35,699 nt of DNA, taken from NCBI GenBank assembly GCA_021555075.1, contig JAKGBX010000006.1, positions 1-35,699 of the forward strand, read 5' to 3'. The translations under genes were made by a program, and so were the position numbers. Below the pieces are notes generated by a model, which saw only the letters and a list, made by a program, of their open reading frames with translations, was not told the origin of the DNA and did not search any database. Source of the DNA: Rhodobacteraceae bacterium LMO-JJ12. GTDB taxonomy: Bacteria; Pseudomonadota; Alphaproteobacteria; Rhodobacterales; Rhodobacteraceae. Of this stretch, positions 1-6,854 are shown in pieces. Position 1 is the first letter of the stretch, and every line of letters begins with the position of its first letter.

Positions 1-170
1 ACAAAGATGAATTCCTTGATCCCGGCGGCGCGCGCCTCGTCGATGGCGTATTGGATCAGCGGGCGGTCGACCAGCGTCATGATCTCCTTGGGCACTGACT
101 TGGTCGCCGGCAAAAACCGCGTCCCCAAGCCTGCAACCGGAAATACCGCCTTCGTGATCTTCTTCTTCAT
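1..170 (-). CDS. galU: UTP-glucose-1-phosphate uridylyltransferase, N-terminal part (runs off left edge)
   Basis: The first 56 codons on the minus strand give a start typical of Gal[17 protein letters not shown], then [14 protein letters not shown] and a [12 protein letters not shown] segment. The G-L-G-T-R-F nucleotide-binding signature and the KSVPKE lysine region are the family hallmarks and separate GalU from RmlA-type thymidylyltransferases. The enzyme makes UDP-glucose from UTP and glucose-1-phosphate in the cytoplasm, a precursor for surface polysaccharides. An AGGGCGAG ribosome-binding site precedes the ATG at 168-170. The rest of the gene lies left of the window. The role in polysaccharide supply is inferred from family and neighbours. 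Confidence 0.93.
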   Translation of the reverse strand, partial: MKKKITKAVFPVAGLGTRFLPATKSVPKEIMTLVDRPLIQYAIDEARAAGIKEFIF

Positions 171-401
171 GACTCGCCCTCGTTATGCACTTTGTTTTTA
201 TACGGCATCAAAACCGCATTATGGCATATATTGCCCGGTGTTACATTGGAAATGCCGGACACGGCAGGGGCTTATCCCTAAATCCGCCTAAAAGCGCGCC
301 CGTGGCGTTTGCGCTGTCCCAAATGCAGCAAAACTGTGCCAGCGCGCGCTAAGACCGCCCTGCCCTACCCCGCACGCGCCCCGAACATAGCCAAACGCCG
401 G

Positions 402-809
402 TCAGGACAGGGGAGTAGAGGCGATCAGCCGATCCAGAAACCGGCTCAGCGCCTGCGTGTCCAGTGCCTTGCCCCGGCGCGCCGTGCCCATCGGCGTGCC
501 CGTCCTGCCCGACTGATCAAGACGCGCCTCAACCCTATGCGACCCAAGGGCTGAAACAGTCAGTATCAGATCGGCCTGCCCGCCCTCAGACATGGCGATC
601 CGACGGTCAGGATAGGCAGCCTGCAGGCGAGTCAGAAACAGATCACACAGCGCCGCTGGCCGGGCCTTGGCGCCGGTGGCAACACAGGCAATCGTCACCG
701 GTTCGCTCTCTCCCTGAGACATGGCGCGCACCTCCAATCCCGCAAAACCACTCAGCATCACGACCAACGCCAGGACGAGATGGTCTTTCCGCTTCATCGC
801 ATCAAACAT
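402..809 (-). CDS. small secreted or periplasmic protein of unknown function
   Basis: About 135 aa. The start at 807-809 is chosen because AGGG lies 7 nt upstream; a longer open frame reaches 881 but would run through the parS-like palindrome. The N-terminus (basic MKRKD, then a hydrophobic VLALVVMLSGFAG stretch, ending near VRA) looks like a Sec signal peptide, so the mature protein should be periplasmic or exported. It has two Cys residues (IACVATG and AALCDLF), possibly a disulfide. I do not recognise the family. It sits downstream of parB, 104 nt away, and may be cotranscribed with parAB. Reality of the gene is supported by RBS, signal peptide and codon pattern, not by homology. Confidence 0.6.
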   Translation of the reverse strand: MFDAMKRKDHLVLALVVMLSGFAGLEVRAMSQGESEPVTIACVATGAKARPAALCDLFLTRLQAAYPDRRIAMSEGGQADLILTVSALGSHRVEARLDQSGRTGTPMGTARRGKALDTQALSRFLDRLIASTPLS

Positions 810-842
810 GTGGCAACCCTGCTCAAATATTCTAGGCGGAAA

Positions 843-860
843 TGTTTCGCGCGCGAAACA
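843..860. other. parS-like centromere palindrome, copy 1
   Basis: A perfect 18-bp palindrome, TGTTTCGCGCGCGAAACA, lies between the stop of parB and the small gene downstream. Its arms TGTTTC/GAAACA match those of the universal chromosomal parS (TGTTTCACGTGAAACA), but the core is six bases (GCGCGC) rather than ACGT. An identical copy lies at 2014-2031, so the pair exactly brackets parB. I read these as the plasmid ParB binding sites. Confidence 0.75.
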
Positions 861-913
861 TCTGTCCCGGCCATAGGTCAAACCGCCATCTTATCGAACC
901 GGGAAACCCCGCC

Positions 914-1957
914 TCACTCCGGCACCTGCGCAAGCCAGGCCAGCAATCTCTGACGCAAGCCTTCATCAAAAGCATCCCCTTCGATCACAGCGCCGCCTTC
1001 AGGCAAAAGGCGCACCGATATCCCGGCCCTTGGAGAAAGGGTGCCGGAGGCCGCACTAGGCTCTAAATGGCTATTTAGAGCCTGCTTACCCCGAGCCTTG
1101 ATACCTTTTCTGGATGTCGTCCTGCCCTCTGACAGGGCCTTGGACAGATAGGCCACCTCGGCTTCCGGCGTGGCGGGCGGCGCCTGTTCAAGGCCGCGCC
1201 TCAACCGCACACCCAGCCCCGAATTCTCTGTCAGCGCGCGCGCCAGGGACAAGCCCAGGCGTTCATGCAGATGGCTGGGAAATCGTAACACACCATCCAG
1301 TTCCTCAACGATGGTCAGGAACGATCCGATCTTCGACCGCTTGGCCCGCGAGGCATTGGCATAGAGCTGTTGGAGCGCGGTCTTGCGCGTGTCATAAACC
1401 CCCTGCTCCACCGCCTTGGCCGCAATTCGGGCGCGTTCATAATAGCTCAAGCCGACACGGATCTCGTTTTCCTCGACCATCGCCAAATAGGCCTCCGAGG
1501 CATCCTCGGGGCGGCGCAAAAGCGCCAGTACAGTGTCGAATTTCGCATCCCCGGTTTCCGCCCTGAGCTGGATCAGCGCCTGACAGCGGCGCCAGCCGGA
1601 AATAAGCCCATAGCCGCCGCCGTCCAACGCCACCACTTCGATCGGGGCCTGCTGTCCGCGGCTGCTCAGAGACGCCTTGAGCGCCGCCATCTCTGCATCA
1701 TCCGCCGTCACGCGGTCGCGCACCAGATAGCTTTGCTGCACCTCTTCAAGCGGGATCTGCAACACCATGCGCCCTTTGGCCCGGGCATCGGCGATGCTTT
1801 GGGCCATCTCCTCCAGAGCGGACTGGGTCGATGCATCGCGGGCCACATCGGCAATCGGCGCACGCAAGGACCGGCGCGAGGGGTCAGAGACCTTCGCCGA
1901 GGGTGCAGGGGCGTCCGGCAGCAGGGTCGGGGTCAGACGTTTGCGTTTGGCCATCAT
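914..1957 (-). CDS. parB: plasmid partitioning protein ParB
   Basis: About 347 aa, starting MMAKRKRLTPTLLPD. ATGs at 1955-1957 and 1952-1954 share an AGGAG site at 1963-1967; the open frame extends to 2104 but would cover the second parS. The N-terminal half has the ParB/Srx-like fold signature (PIEVVALDGGGYGLISGWRR, compare the family GxRRxRA motif), with a following NEIRVGLSYYERARIA block that matches the conserved NxxRxxLSxxE region. A helix-turn-helix region should follow around YANASRAKRSKIGSFLTIVEE. ParB binds parS and works with ParA to segregate the replicon. It lies downstream of parA in the same operon, with a parS-like site in the gap and another after the stop. The C-terminal part is less conserved. 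Confidence 0.92.
   Translation of the reverse strand: MMAKRKRLTPTLLPDAPAPSAKVSDPSRRSLRAPIADVARDASTQSALEEMAQSIADARAKGRMVLQIPLEEVQQSYLVRDRVTADDAEMAALKASLSSRGQQAPIEVVALDGGGYGLISGWRRCQALIQLRAETGDAKFDTVLALLRRPEDASEAYLAMVEENEIRVGLSYYERARIAAKAVEQGVYDTRKTALQQLYANASRAKRSKIGSFLTIVEELDGVLRFPSHLHERLGLSLARALTENSGLGVRLRRGLEQAPPATPEAEVAYLSKALSEGRTTSRKGIKARGKQALNSHLEPSAASGTLSPRAGISVRLLPEGGAVIEGDAFDEGLRQRLLAWLAQVPE
1058..1083. repeat. 11-bp perfect inverted repeat inside parB
   Basis: AGGCTCTAAAT at 1058-1068 and ATTTAGAGCCT at 1073-1083 are perfect inverted copies separated by GGCT, inside the 3' third of parB. The core TTAGAGCCT recurs at 4992-5000 just after repA. An arm of this length is uncommon by chance in a window of this size, and it is AT-richer than its surroundings. 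A DNA-binding site or RNA hairpin is possible; function unknown. Confidence 0.5.
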
Positions 1958-2013
1958 ACACTCTCCTGGCGGGGGAAGGGCAGGGGGGCAAGCCCGATCG
2001 GCGGGGCGGCTTT

Positions 2014-2031
2014 TGTTTCGCGCGCGAAACA
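2014..2031. other. parS-like centromere palindrome, copy 2
   Basis: Identical in sequence to the palindrome at 843-860. It lies in the 91-nt gap between the parA stop (2049) and the parB start (1957), a usual place for a plasmid centromere. Confidence 0.75.
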
Positions 2032-2048
2032 TCCGTTCACCAGAACCC

Positions 2049-3461
2049 TCATTGCGCCGCCTCCGTCGTTGCCACCGTTCCGGCCTGTCCGGCCAGCTCA
2101 TCACGCCGCCATGCCCCCAGAAACAGCGTTTTCAGCGCCGCATAGGTGGCATCGAAGGTCTCGCGGCCGCGCACATAGGTTTCCCGGTTGAAATCGCGAT
2201 AATCCGCCTCGTAAATCCCGCGCACCTGCTCGCCGGCCTGGCCGATCAATGCGGTGAAATCCTGCCTGTGCGGGCTCAGAACCGGGCCGAGATAGGTTTG
2301 CATCAGCGCCGCCAGCTCGGCTTGCTGCATGCCATCATAACGGGTGATGACCGCGCGCACCGCGTCCCATTGAAACGACATCTCGTCCCGCCCCAAGGCG
2401 CGGGCGGCGATGTTCTCGACCTCTTCGATCGAGCCGAAGGTGGAATGCAGCATGTCGAAAAACCGCCCCGTGCTGTCAAATTCCAGAAACGACGCCCCAA
2501 GCGGAACCAACAGGATATCCGCCGCCGCAAGCCCGTTGATGGTCAGATAGCCCAGGGCCGGCGGGGTATCGAGAAAGATCAGGTCATATTGATCCAGCAC
2601 CCCGTCCTCCGCAAACAGGTCGGTCAGCGCATCCCACAGCTTCCAGCCGCGATTGGCCATGCGCCAGACAGGGATCTGGAATTCCGCCCAATAGAGATTC
2701 AGCTGCGCCCCGATCAGATCGATATTGGGCCAGTGTGTCTTCTGGATCAGCCCCTGCGCCTTGATGTCCAGAGCCTCGCTCAGCGTGTCGTCCAGCGGTT
2801 GCGGCGCATCGCCCCGCTCCAGGCGGCGCTGGTTCTCGGCCCGCAGATGAGTGGCATAGTGGCGCGCCATCAGCGGAAAGACGGTTTGCCACTCATCCTC
2901 CACCTTGCCGCCAAAGATCGAGGTCATGCTGCCCTGGCTGTCGAGATCAACCACCAGCACACGATACCCATCCAGCGCAGCAGACATCGCCAGGTGAGCC
3001 GCGGTGCTGGTCTTGCCGACCCCGCCTTTGAAATTCGCCACCGCCACGATCTTGGCGGGCAAGCCTTCCGGGCGGTAGGGCCGATAGTTCTTGGCCTTTG
3101 ACCCTTCGGCGGCAAAATGCGCCCTCAAACGCAGAACCTCATCGAGCGTGAACCATTTGGCACCGCCATCAGTTTCCGAGCGCCCCTGCGGCAGATTCGG
3201 GTTGGTCTTGAGCACACGGCGGAAATGGCCCGTTGCCACCGGGATCAGGTAACGGGTGATTTCCCAGGTTGAAAACAGGCGCAGCTGACGCCCGCCGGTT
3301 TCATTCAGCCCGCGTCCGGCAAGGTCATCGCGCCCCGCGCTGCAAGCTTGGGATATTTGCTCAAAGCCCTGGGTTGTCGTCGGCTCTCCCAGCAACGCCA
3401 TGGCCTGATCAGGATCAATCTGAAAATAGGGAGGAAGAGCGCCTCGGGTCTCGGGTTTCAT
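2049..3461 (-). CDS. parA: plasmid partitioning ATPase ParA
   Basis: About 470 aa. The start at 3459-3461 is preferred over 3471-3473 because GAGG sits 6 nt upstream of it. The N-terminal 140 residues are an additional domain that should hold the DNA-binding/autoregulatory part seen in long (type Ia) plasmid ParAs. The deviant Walker A motif KGGVGKTS is at about residues 145-152, Walker A' DLDSQGSMTS at about 172, and Walker B IFLDTPP follows further on. Its ATP-driven dynamics on nucleoid DNA move ParB-parS complexes. It is first in a parA-parB operon and is divergent from repA across the operator and iteron region at 3462-3921. The inverted repeats immediately upstream suggest autorepression. 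Confidence 0.95.
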   Translation of the reverse strand: MKPETRGALPPYFQIDPDQAMALLGEPTTTQGFEQISQACSAGRDDLAGRGLNETGGRQLRLFSTWEITRYLIPVATGHFRRVLKTNPNLPQGRSETDGGAKWFTLDEVLRLRAHFAAEGSKAKNYRPYRPEGLPAKIVAVANFKGGVGKTSTAAHLAMSAALDGYRVLVVDLDSQGSMTSIFGGKVEDEWQTVFPLMARHYATHLRAENQRRLERGDAPQPLDDTLSEALDIKAQGLIQKTHWPNIDLIGAQLNLYWAEFQIPVWRMANRGWKLWDALTDLFAEDGVLDQYDLIFLDTPPALGYLTINGLAAADILLVPLGASFLEFDSTGRFFDMLHSTFGSIEEVENIAARALGRDEMSFQWDAVRAVITRYDGMQQAELAALMQTYLGPVLSPHRQDFTALIGQAGEQVRGIYEADYRDFNRETYVRGRETFDATYAALKTLFLGAWRRDELAGQAGTVATTEAAQ

Positions 3462-3472
3462 GTGCTGCCTCA

Positions 3473-3535
3473 ATGTGCGCGGTTTTTGCTAAAGTAACAC
3501 AAAACCGCGCACATGGAAGAAGAGTGCGCACATTG
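3473..3535. promoter_or_regulatory. inverted-repeat operator upstream of parA
   Basis: ATGTGCGCGGTTTT (3473-3486) and AAAACCGCGCACAT (3501-3514) form a perfect 14-bp inverted repeat with a 14-nt spacer. A third half-site, GCGCACATTG at 3526-3535, is an exact inverted copy of 3471-3480. The first arm touches the parA ribosome-binding site, so a bound protein would block parA expression. ParA or RepA are the likely binders. Operator versus incompatibility element cannot be decided from sequence. Confidence 0.75.
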
Positions 3536-3614
3536 ATGGCATTTTCTTAGCAAAATCCCGGGGTTTGTGGTCTATTCCGGCCCCTGGATCCAGCAAACAG
3601 AATCCGTGACCCTG

Positions 3615-3639
3615 TTATTTTTATGTTATTTATATGTTA
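3615..3639. other. AT-rich segment, candidate DNA-unwinding element
   Basis: A 25-bp run of almost only A and T (two similar units, TTATTTTTATG and TTATTTATATG) stands out in an otherwise GC-rich region. It lies about 70 bp before the iterons, a usual place for strand opening at an iteron origin. It could alternatively be promoter DNA for repA. Confidence 0.5.
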
Positions 3640-3707
3640 CAGGAGATATCATGTTCTGAGAAGCGTCTTTGAATCAATGGCTTCCGGAGGATTTTTAGAG
3701 TTGAGGT

Positions 3708-3768
3708 GACTCTGATCCGCCACTCGAACGACTCTGATCCTCCACTTGGGTGATTCTGATCCGCCAAT
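3708..3768 (+). repeat. three iterons of 22-bp period, probable replication origin (oriV)
   Basis: The core GACTCTGATCCGCCACT is at 3708-3724, with near copies at 3730-3746 (one mismatch, T for G) and 3752-3768 (mismatches at positions 3 and 16). The starts are exactly 22 bp apart, two helical turns, so a protein would bind each on the same face. They lie about 150 bp upstream of the chosen repA start. This is the classic layout of an initiator-binding iteron array. Outside the core the 22-bp units diverge. Confidence 0.82.
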
Positions 3769-3921
3769 CCCAAGCTGGATTTGAAATGTCTTTGCTCTTA
3801 GGTTTGGTGTCACTGAAACCCCGTTCGATTCGGGGCGATGAAAACCGGCGCCAAAAGCCGGGCAAGACCCGTAACAAGCCGGGCGCACGAGCAGAACCGG
3901 GAAACCGGATTGAGGACGGGA

Positions 3922-4977
3922 ATGGCAGGCGCCGGATCACCGACGAACAGAACGATTGCAGGGCTCAAGAACGGGTTGTTGCCAGACAGGCATCCGACCG
4001 AGGATTTTTTTGTCTGCGACATTTTCGATGCCGCGCCCAAGGATGATCTGGGCTCGATGGAGCATCCGATTTTTTCGCTTTCCACCAAGCCGGATCGCCG
4101 GATCTTGCAGTATGCCCATAACGGGGTATCCGTCGAGGTGACGCCAAGTGTGCGCGGTCGGGCCACCATTCATGACAAGGATGTCTTGATCTACTGTATC
4201 AGTCAACTGATGGCGGCCTTGAATGCCGGGCGCGAGATCAGCCGCACCCTGACCTTGCGGGCGCATGATCTTCTGGTTGCGACCAACCGCGATACCGGGG
4301 GCGATGGCTATACCCGGCTGAAGGAAGCCTTCGAGCGGCTGGCGGGCACCCGCATCACCACCAATCTGCAAACCGGCGGGGTGGATGCCACCCGCGGGTT
4401 CGGCCTGATTGAAAGCTGGGAAATTTTACGCCACAGCCGCGGCAAGCGCATGATCAGCGTGAGTGTCACACTGTCGGAATGGCTGTATCGGGCGGTGTTG
4501 TCGAAATCGGTGCTGACGCTGAGCCGGGATTACTTTCGCCTGCGCAAACCGATGGAGCGGCGGATTTATGAACTGGCGCGCAAGCATTGCGGCCGTCAGC
4601 CCGACTGGCGGGTCAGCGTCAAGACGCTGCATCACAAATCCGGTTCGACCGCGCCGGTTCGGGTGTTTAGGGCCGCGCTGCGCCGAATGATCGCCCAAGA
4701 CCATCTGCCCGATTATGAGTTGGCCGAAGAAACCGGCGACATCCTTGTCGTCAGACGCCGCAATATGGTTGTCGATGGCCCCGCCGCCCCGCACCTGTCG
4801 CCAGAGACACTGGAGGAAGGCCGCGCCATGGCTCCGGGCATGGATATTTATGCGCTACAGGCACAATGGCAGAGCTGGTGGGCCCAAAGTGGTCGCCGTC
4901 GCCTGACCAACCCCGACCGCGCCTTTCTGGGCTGGCTGCGCAAGCGCAGCCAGACAGAAGGATCAGGCCAAAATTAG
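3922..4977 (+). CDS. repA: replication initiator RepA (RPA family)
   Basis: About 351 aa from the ATG at 3922, which has GAGG six bases upstream; an in-frame ATG at 3838 would add 28 residues but has a poor site. The N-terminal block LLPDRHPTEDFFVCDIFDAA followed by MEHPIFSLSTKPD, and the middle LSRDYFRLRKPMERRIYELA with RKHCGRQPDW, are hallmarks of the alphaproteobacterial RPA initiators (Pfam RPA). These bind iterons as winged-helix proteins. The gene is divergent from parAB, with the iterons directly upstream. It ends in TAG only 21 nt from the convergent gene at 4999. The replicon type is therefore RepA rather than RepABC or DnaA-like. Confidence 0.95.
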   Translation: MAGAGSPTNRTIAGLKNGLLPDRHPTEDFFVCDIFDAAPKDDLGSMEHPIFSLSTKPDRRILQYAHNGVSVEVTPSVRGRATIHDKDVLIYCISQLMAALNAGREISRTLTLRAHDLLVATNRDTGGDGYTRLKEAFERLAGTRITTNLQTGGVDATRGFGLIESWEILRHSRGKRMISVSVTLSEWLYRAVLSKSVLTLSRDYFRLRKPMERRIYELARKHCGRQPDWRVSVKTLHHKSGSTAPVRVFRAALRRMIAQDHLPDYELAEETGDILVVRRRNMVVDGPAAPHLSPETLEEGRAMAPGMDIYALQAQWQSWWAQSGRRRLTNPDRAFLGWLRKRSQTEGSGQN

Positions 4978-4992
4978 ACCCTGAACCAGGGT
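4978..4992. terminator. short hairpin between convergent repA and tail-fibre genes
   Basis: ACCCTG (4978-4983), loop AAC, CAGGGT (4987-4992) starts right after the repA stop and lies in the 21-nt gap between convergent genes. Read on the minus strand it is followed by CTAATTTT. The stem is only 6 bp, so it is a weak terminator candidate. A hairpin with the same stem recurs at 35398-35412. Confidence 0.35.
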
Positions 4993-4998
4993 TAGAGC

Positions 4999-5316
4999 CT
5001 AAAATGCAGCGCAGAGCTTCACGGCTTTATCAGGGGCGGGCGGCCATTGCCTTGTGCTCTCTGCGTCTTTGATGCTGGCGGCGCAGGCGGCGCGCATGGC
5101 GGCAATCCAGTCCACCAACGCGACATACGCCTTCTGATCCGTCTCGCTCAGCCGCCCGCTGGCGGCGGCGGCGGCCAGATTGATCTGACGGCTCTGGGAA
5201 CAGACGGACAGAATTTGCGACCGGCAGGCGTTGCGCAGGCGGGTCACCCGCGCAGTCTCCGCCTGTGCGGCCCGCTGATCGGCGGTGATGATCCGGCTCA
5301 GGTCAATGTTGGGCAT
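4999..5316 (-). CDS. small phage/GTA tail-associated protein of unknown function
   Basis: 105 aa, predicted mostly alpha-helical, beginning MPNIDLSRIITADQRAA. The start resembles phage tail-fibre-region small proteins in which an ITAEQ-type helix precedes a C-terminal helical block. Two Cys residues (ACRSQILSVC) fall in the middle. It follows the 5320 gene by 3 nt, so it is the last gene of a three-gene operon headed by the DUF2793 protein. The tail link rests on the neighbour and on general resemblance only. Confidence 0.6.
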   Translation of the reverse strand: MPNIDLSRIITADQRAAQAETARVTRLRNACRSQILSVCSQSRQINLAAAAASGRLSETDQKAYVALVDWIAAMRAACAASIKDAESTRQWPPAPDKAVKLCAAF

Positions 5317-5319
5317 GGC

Positions 5320-5622
5320 TCAGATGTCCTTGGTTGGAGTAAGGGGAATGGGGCCGTCGGCGGGGTCGATGATCACGTTTTGCGCGCGCGCCTGCTCACC
5401 GGCCCTGGGGCCATGCGGCACGATCAGGGTCAGATGCAGCCGACCATTTTCGCGCCATACATCATTGCCGAGCCAATCGCTGTCGATGGCCTCCATCGGC
5501 AGGGATGCGCCCTCCGGCAGGGCAGAAAAATCAAAGGCTTCGCCATTGATCACAAGCAGGTCGCCGGCGCGCTCCAGTTGCAGGGATGCGTCGCGGCGCA
5601 TCGGGGTCAGGGTGATGTGCAT
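5320..5622 (-). CDS. small conserved tail-operon protein of unknown function
   Basis: 100 aa, beginning MHITLTPMRRDASLQLERAG with a following DLLVINGEAFDFSALPEG segment. This pattern is one I associate with short Rhodobacterales proteins next to tail-fibre genes; no catalytic motif is visible. It is compact and beta-rich, with no signal peptide or membrane segment. It lies 9 nt after the DUF2793 gene and 3 nt before the 105-aa gene, so the three are cotranscribed. Role inferred only from context: a structural or assembly accessory of a tail-fibre-like protein. Confidence 0.65.
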   Translation of the reverse strand: MHITLTPMRRDASLQLERAGDLLVINGEAFDFSALPEGASLPMEAIDSDWLGNDVWRENGRLHLTLIVPHGPRAGEQARAQNVIIDPADGPIPLTPTKDI

Positions 5623-5631
5623 GATGTCCTC

Positions 5632-6738
5632 TCAGAACCAGCGGCCAATGGCCATTGCAGAAACCGAAACCTGGGCGTTGTTGAAAACGCTGCCGCGCGT
5701 CGCATAAAGCGAGTTTGCAAACCGGGTTGTGGTGGCGGGCCCGCCGGTGATGCAATTCGACGATGCGCCCACGGTGGTGCAGGTGTAAAAGCAGCTCGGG
5801 ATCGCGCTGAAGGCGGCGGCAAAGCTGGCCTGACCGGAAATCAGATTTGCATCCGAGGCATACATGCCGCCAAAATCCACGGCGATATCATGGGTCGGCG
5901 CGACAAACGCCTTGTGACAGATCTGGGTGCCGTCGGCATAGCGCAGGTAATGGCCATTGGCATTGCTGCCCTGTTCGATCACGGCCCCCGTCGGCAGCCC
6001 TCCCACCTGAGAGACCGGCCCCAGAAGATTGCCCGGCCCATAGGCGTAATCGGCCCGTGCAAGCCGCCCCGGCGTGGTGTCGTCGGCGCTGGCCTGCACC
6101 GCGGCCCCGCTGGCCAGCCCCGTCCCCGCATCAAAGGCAAGCGCGGTGGTCCAGGCAGCACCATCCGCACTGACCTTGATGGCGAAATCATCGCTGCCCG
6201 CCAGCCCCATTTCCGCCCGCCCCGACCAGCCGACCTGATAGAGCAGGCTCGCGGTATCGCCACTGGTGGCCTTGTTGAGCTTCATCTGATGGCCCGCGCC
6301 GGCATGGCTGAAGAGTGTCGCCTCGCAGGCCACTGCCAGACGGTTGGTTGTATCCCAGCCGCTGTTGATGCCGATGCCGCTCAGGTTCTGTGTGTTCGCC
6401 TGCGCCAGTTGCCAGCTTCCGGCGCGCCAGACATGCAGCGTACCGGTGTCGGGATGTGTCGCGAGCCAGCCCTCCCGGGGCGGCACGAAAAGCCAGCTGT
6501 CCCCGGAATAGACGGCAATCTGGCCATCCTTACCGGCCCAATCCCCGGTCGCGCCTGATCCAAGCGCATGGGCCGCGCCAGGATCGGGAACAGTGGGCGG
6601 CGTGGTGGCCTCGAAACTGCGCAGCCGCAACTGCACCACCAGGTCCAGAAGCTGCAACGCCTCGTTGTGGGTGACGTGTTTTTGGGCCTGCGCAGGCAAC
6701 AGATAGGGCAGGCCAAGGCTGCTGGACGTATCGGGCAT
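5632..6738 (-). CDS. DUF2793-domain tail-fibre-like protein
   Basis: About 368 aa from the ATG at 6736-6738, which has GGAG 7-8 nt upstream; the open frame extends to 6819 without a good site. The N-terminus SLGLPYLLPAQAQKHVTHNE and the following ALQLLDLVVQLRL define the DUF2793 domain. The remaining ~250 residues are Gly/Ala/Ser/Thr-rich and beta-rich, like the shaft and tip of a receptor-binding fibre. In Rhodobacterales this domain is common in prophage tails and near gene transfer agent tail genes. Here it has only two small companions and no capsid, portal or lysis gene, so it is an orphan cassette. Whether it is a prophage remnant, a fibre supplied to a chromosomal GTA, or an adhesin is undecided. 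Confidence 0.8.
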   Translation of the reverse strand: MPDTSSSLGLPYLLPAQAQKHVTHNEALQLLDLVVQLRLRSFEATTPPTVPDPGAAHALGSGATGDWAGKDGQIAVYSGDSWLFVPPREGWLATHPDTGTLHVWRAGSWQLAQANTQNLSGIGINSGWDTTNRLAVACEATLFSHAGAGHQMKLNKATSGDTASLLYQVGWSGRAEMGLAGSDDFAIKVSADGAAWTTALAFDAGTGLASGAAVQASADDTTPGRLARADYAYGPGNLLGPVSQVGGLPTGAVIEQGSNANGHYLRYADGTQICHKAFVAPTHDIAVDFGGMYASDANLISGQASFAAAFSAIPSCFYTCTTVGASSNCITGGPATTTRFANSLYATRGSVFNNAQVSVSAMAIGRWF

Positions 6739-6854
6739 GATGGGCTCCGGGGCGCGAGGAAAAGATTGCCGGAGTTTTGTGCTCAAACCCTTGATGTTCT
6801 TCCACCAGGCCGTGCGCAAGGGCAGGGGTTTGTTAACCCGTCTGCCCGGGGTCG

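Noticed and set aside
171-401. Possible small gene between galU and the secreted protein
   Set aside because: The open frames here are short and lack good ribosome-binding sites. I see only a promoter-like AT-rich patch for galU around 190-235, too weak to annotate.
3649-4169. Small minus-strand open frames overlapping the iterons and the start of repA
   Set aside because: They are shadows of the repeat region and repA; no ribosome-binding site or family signal.
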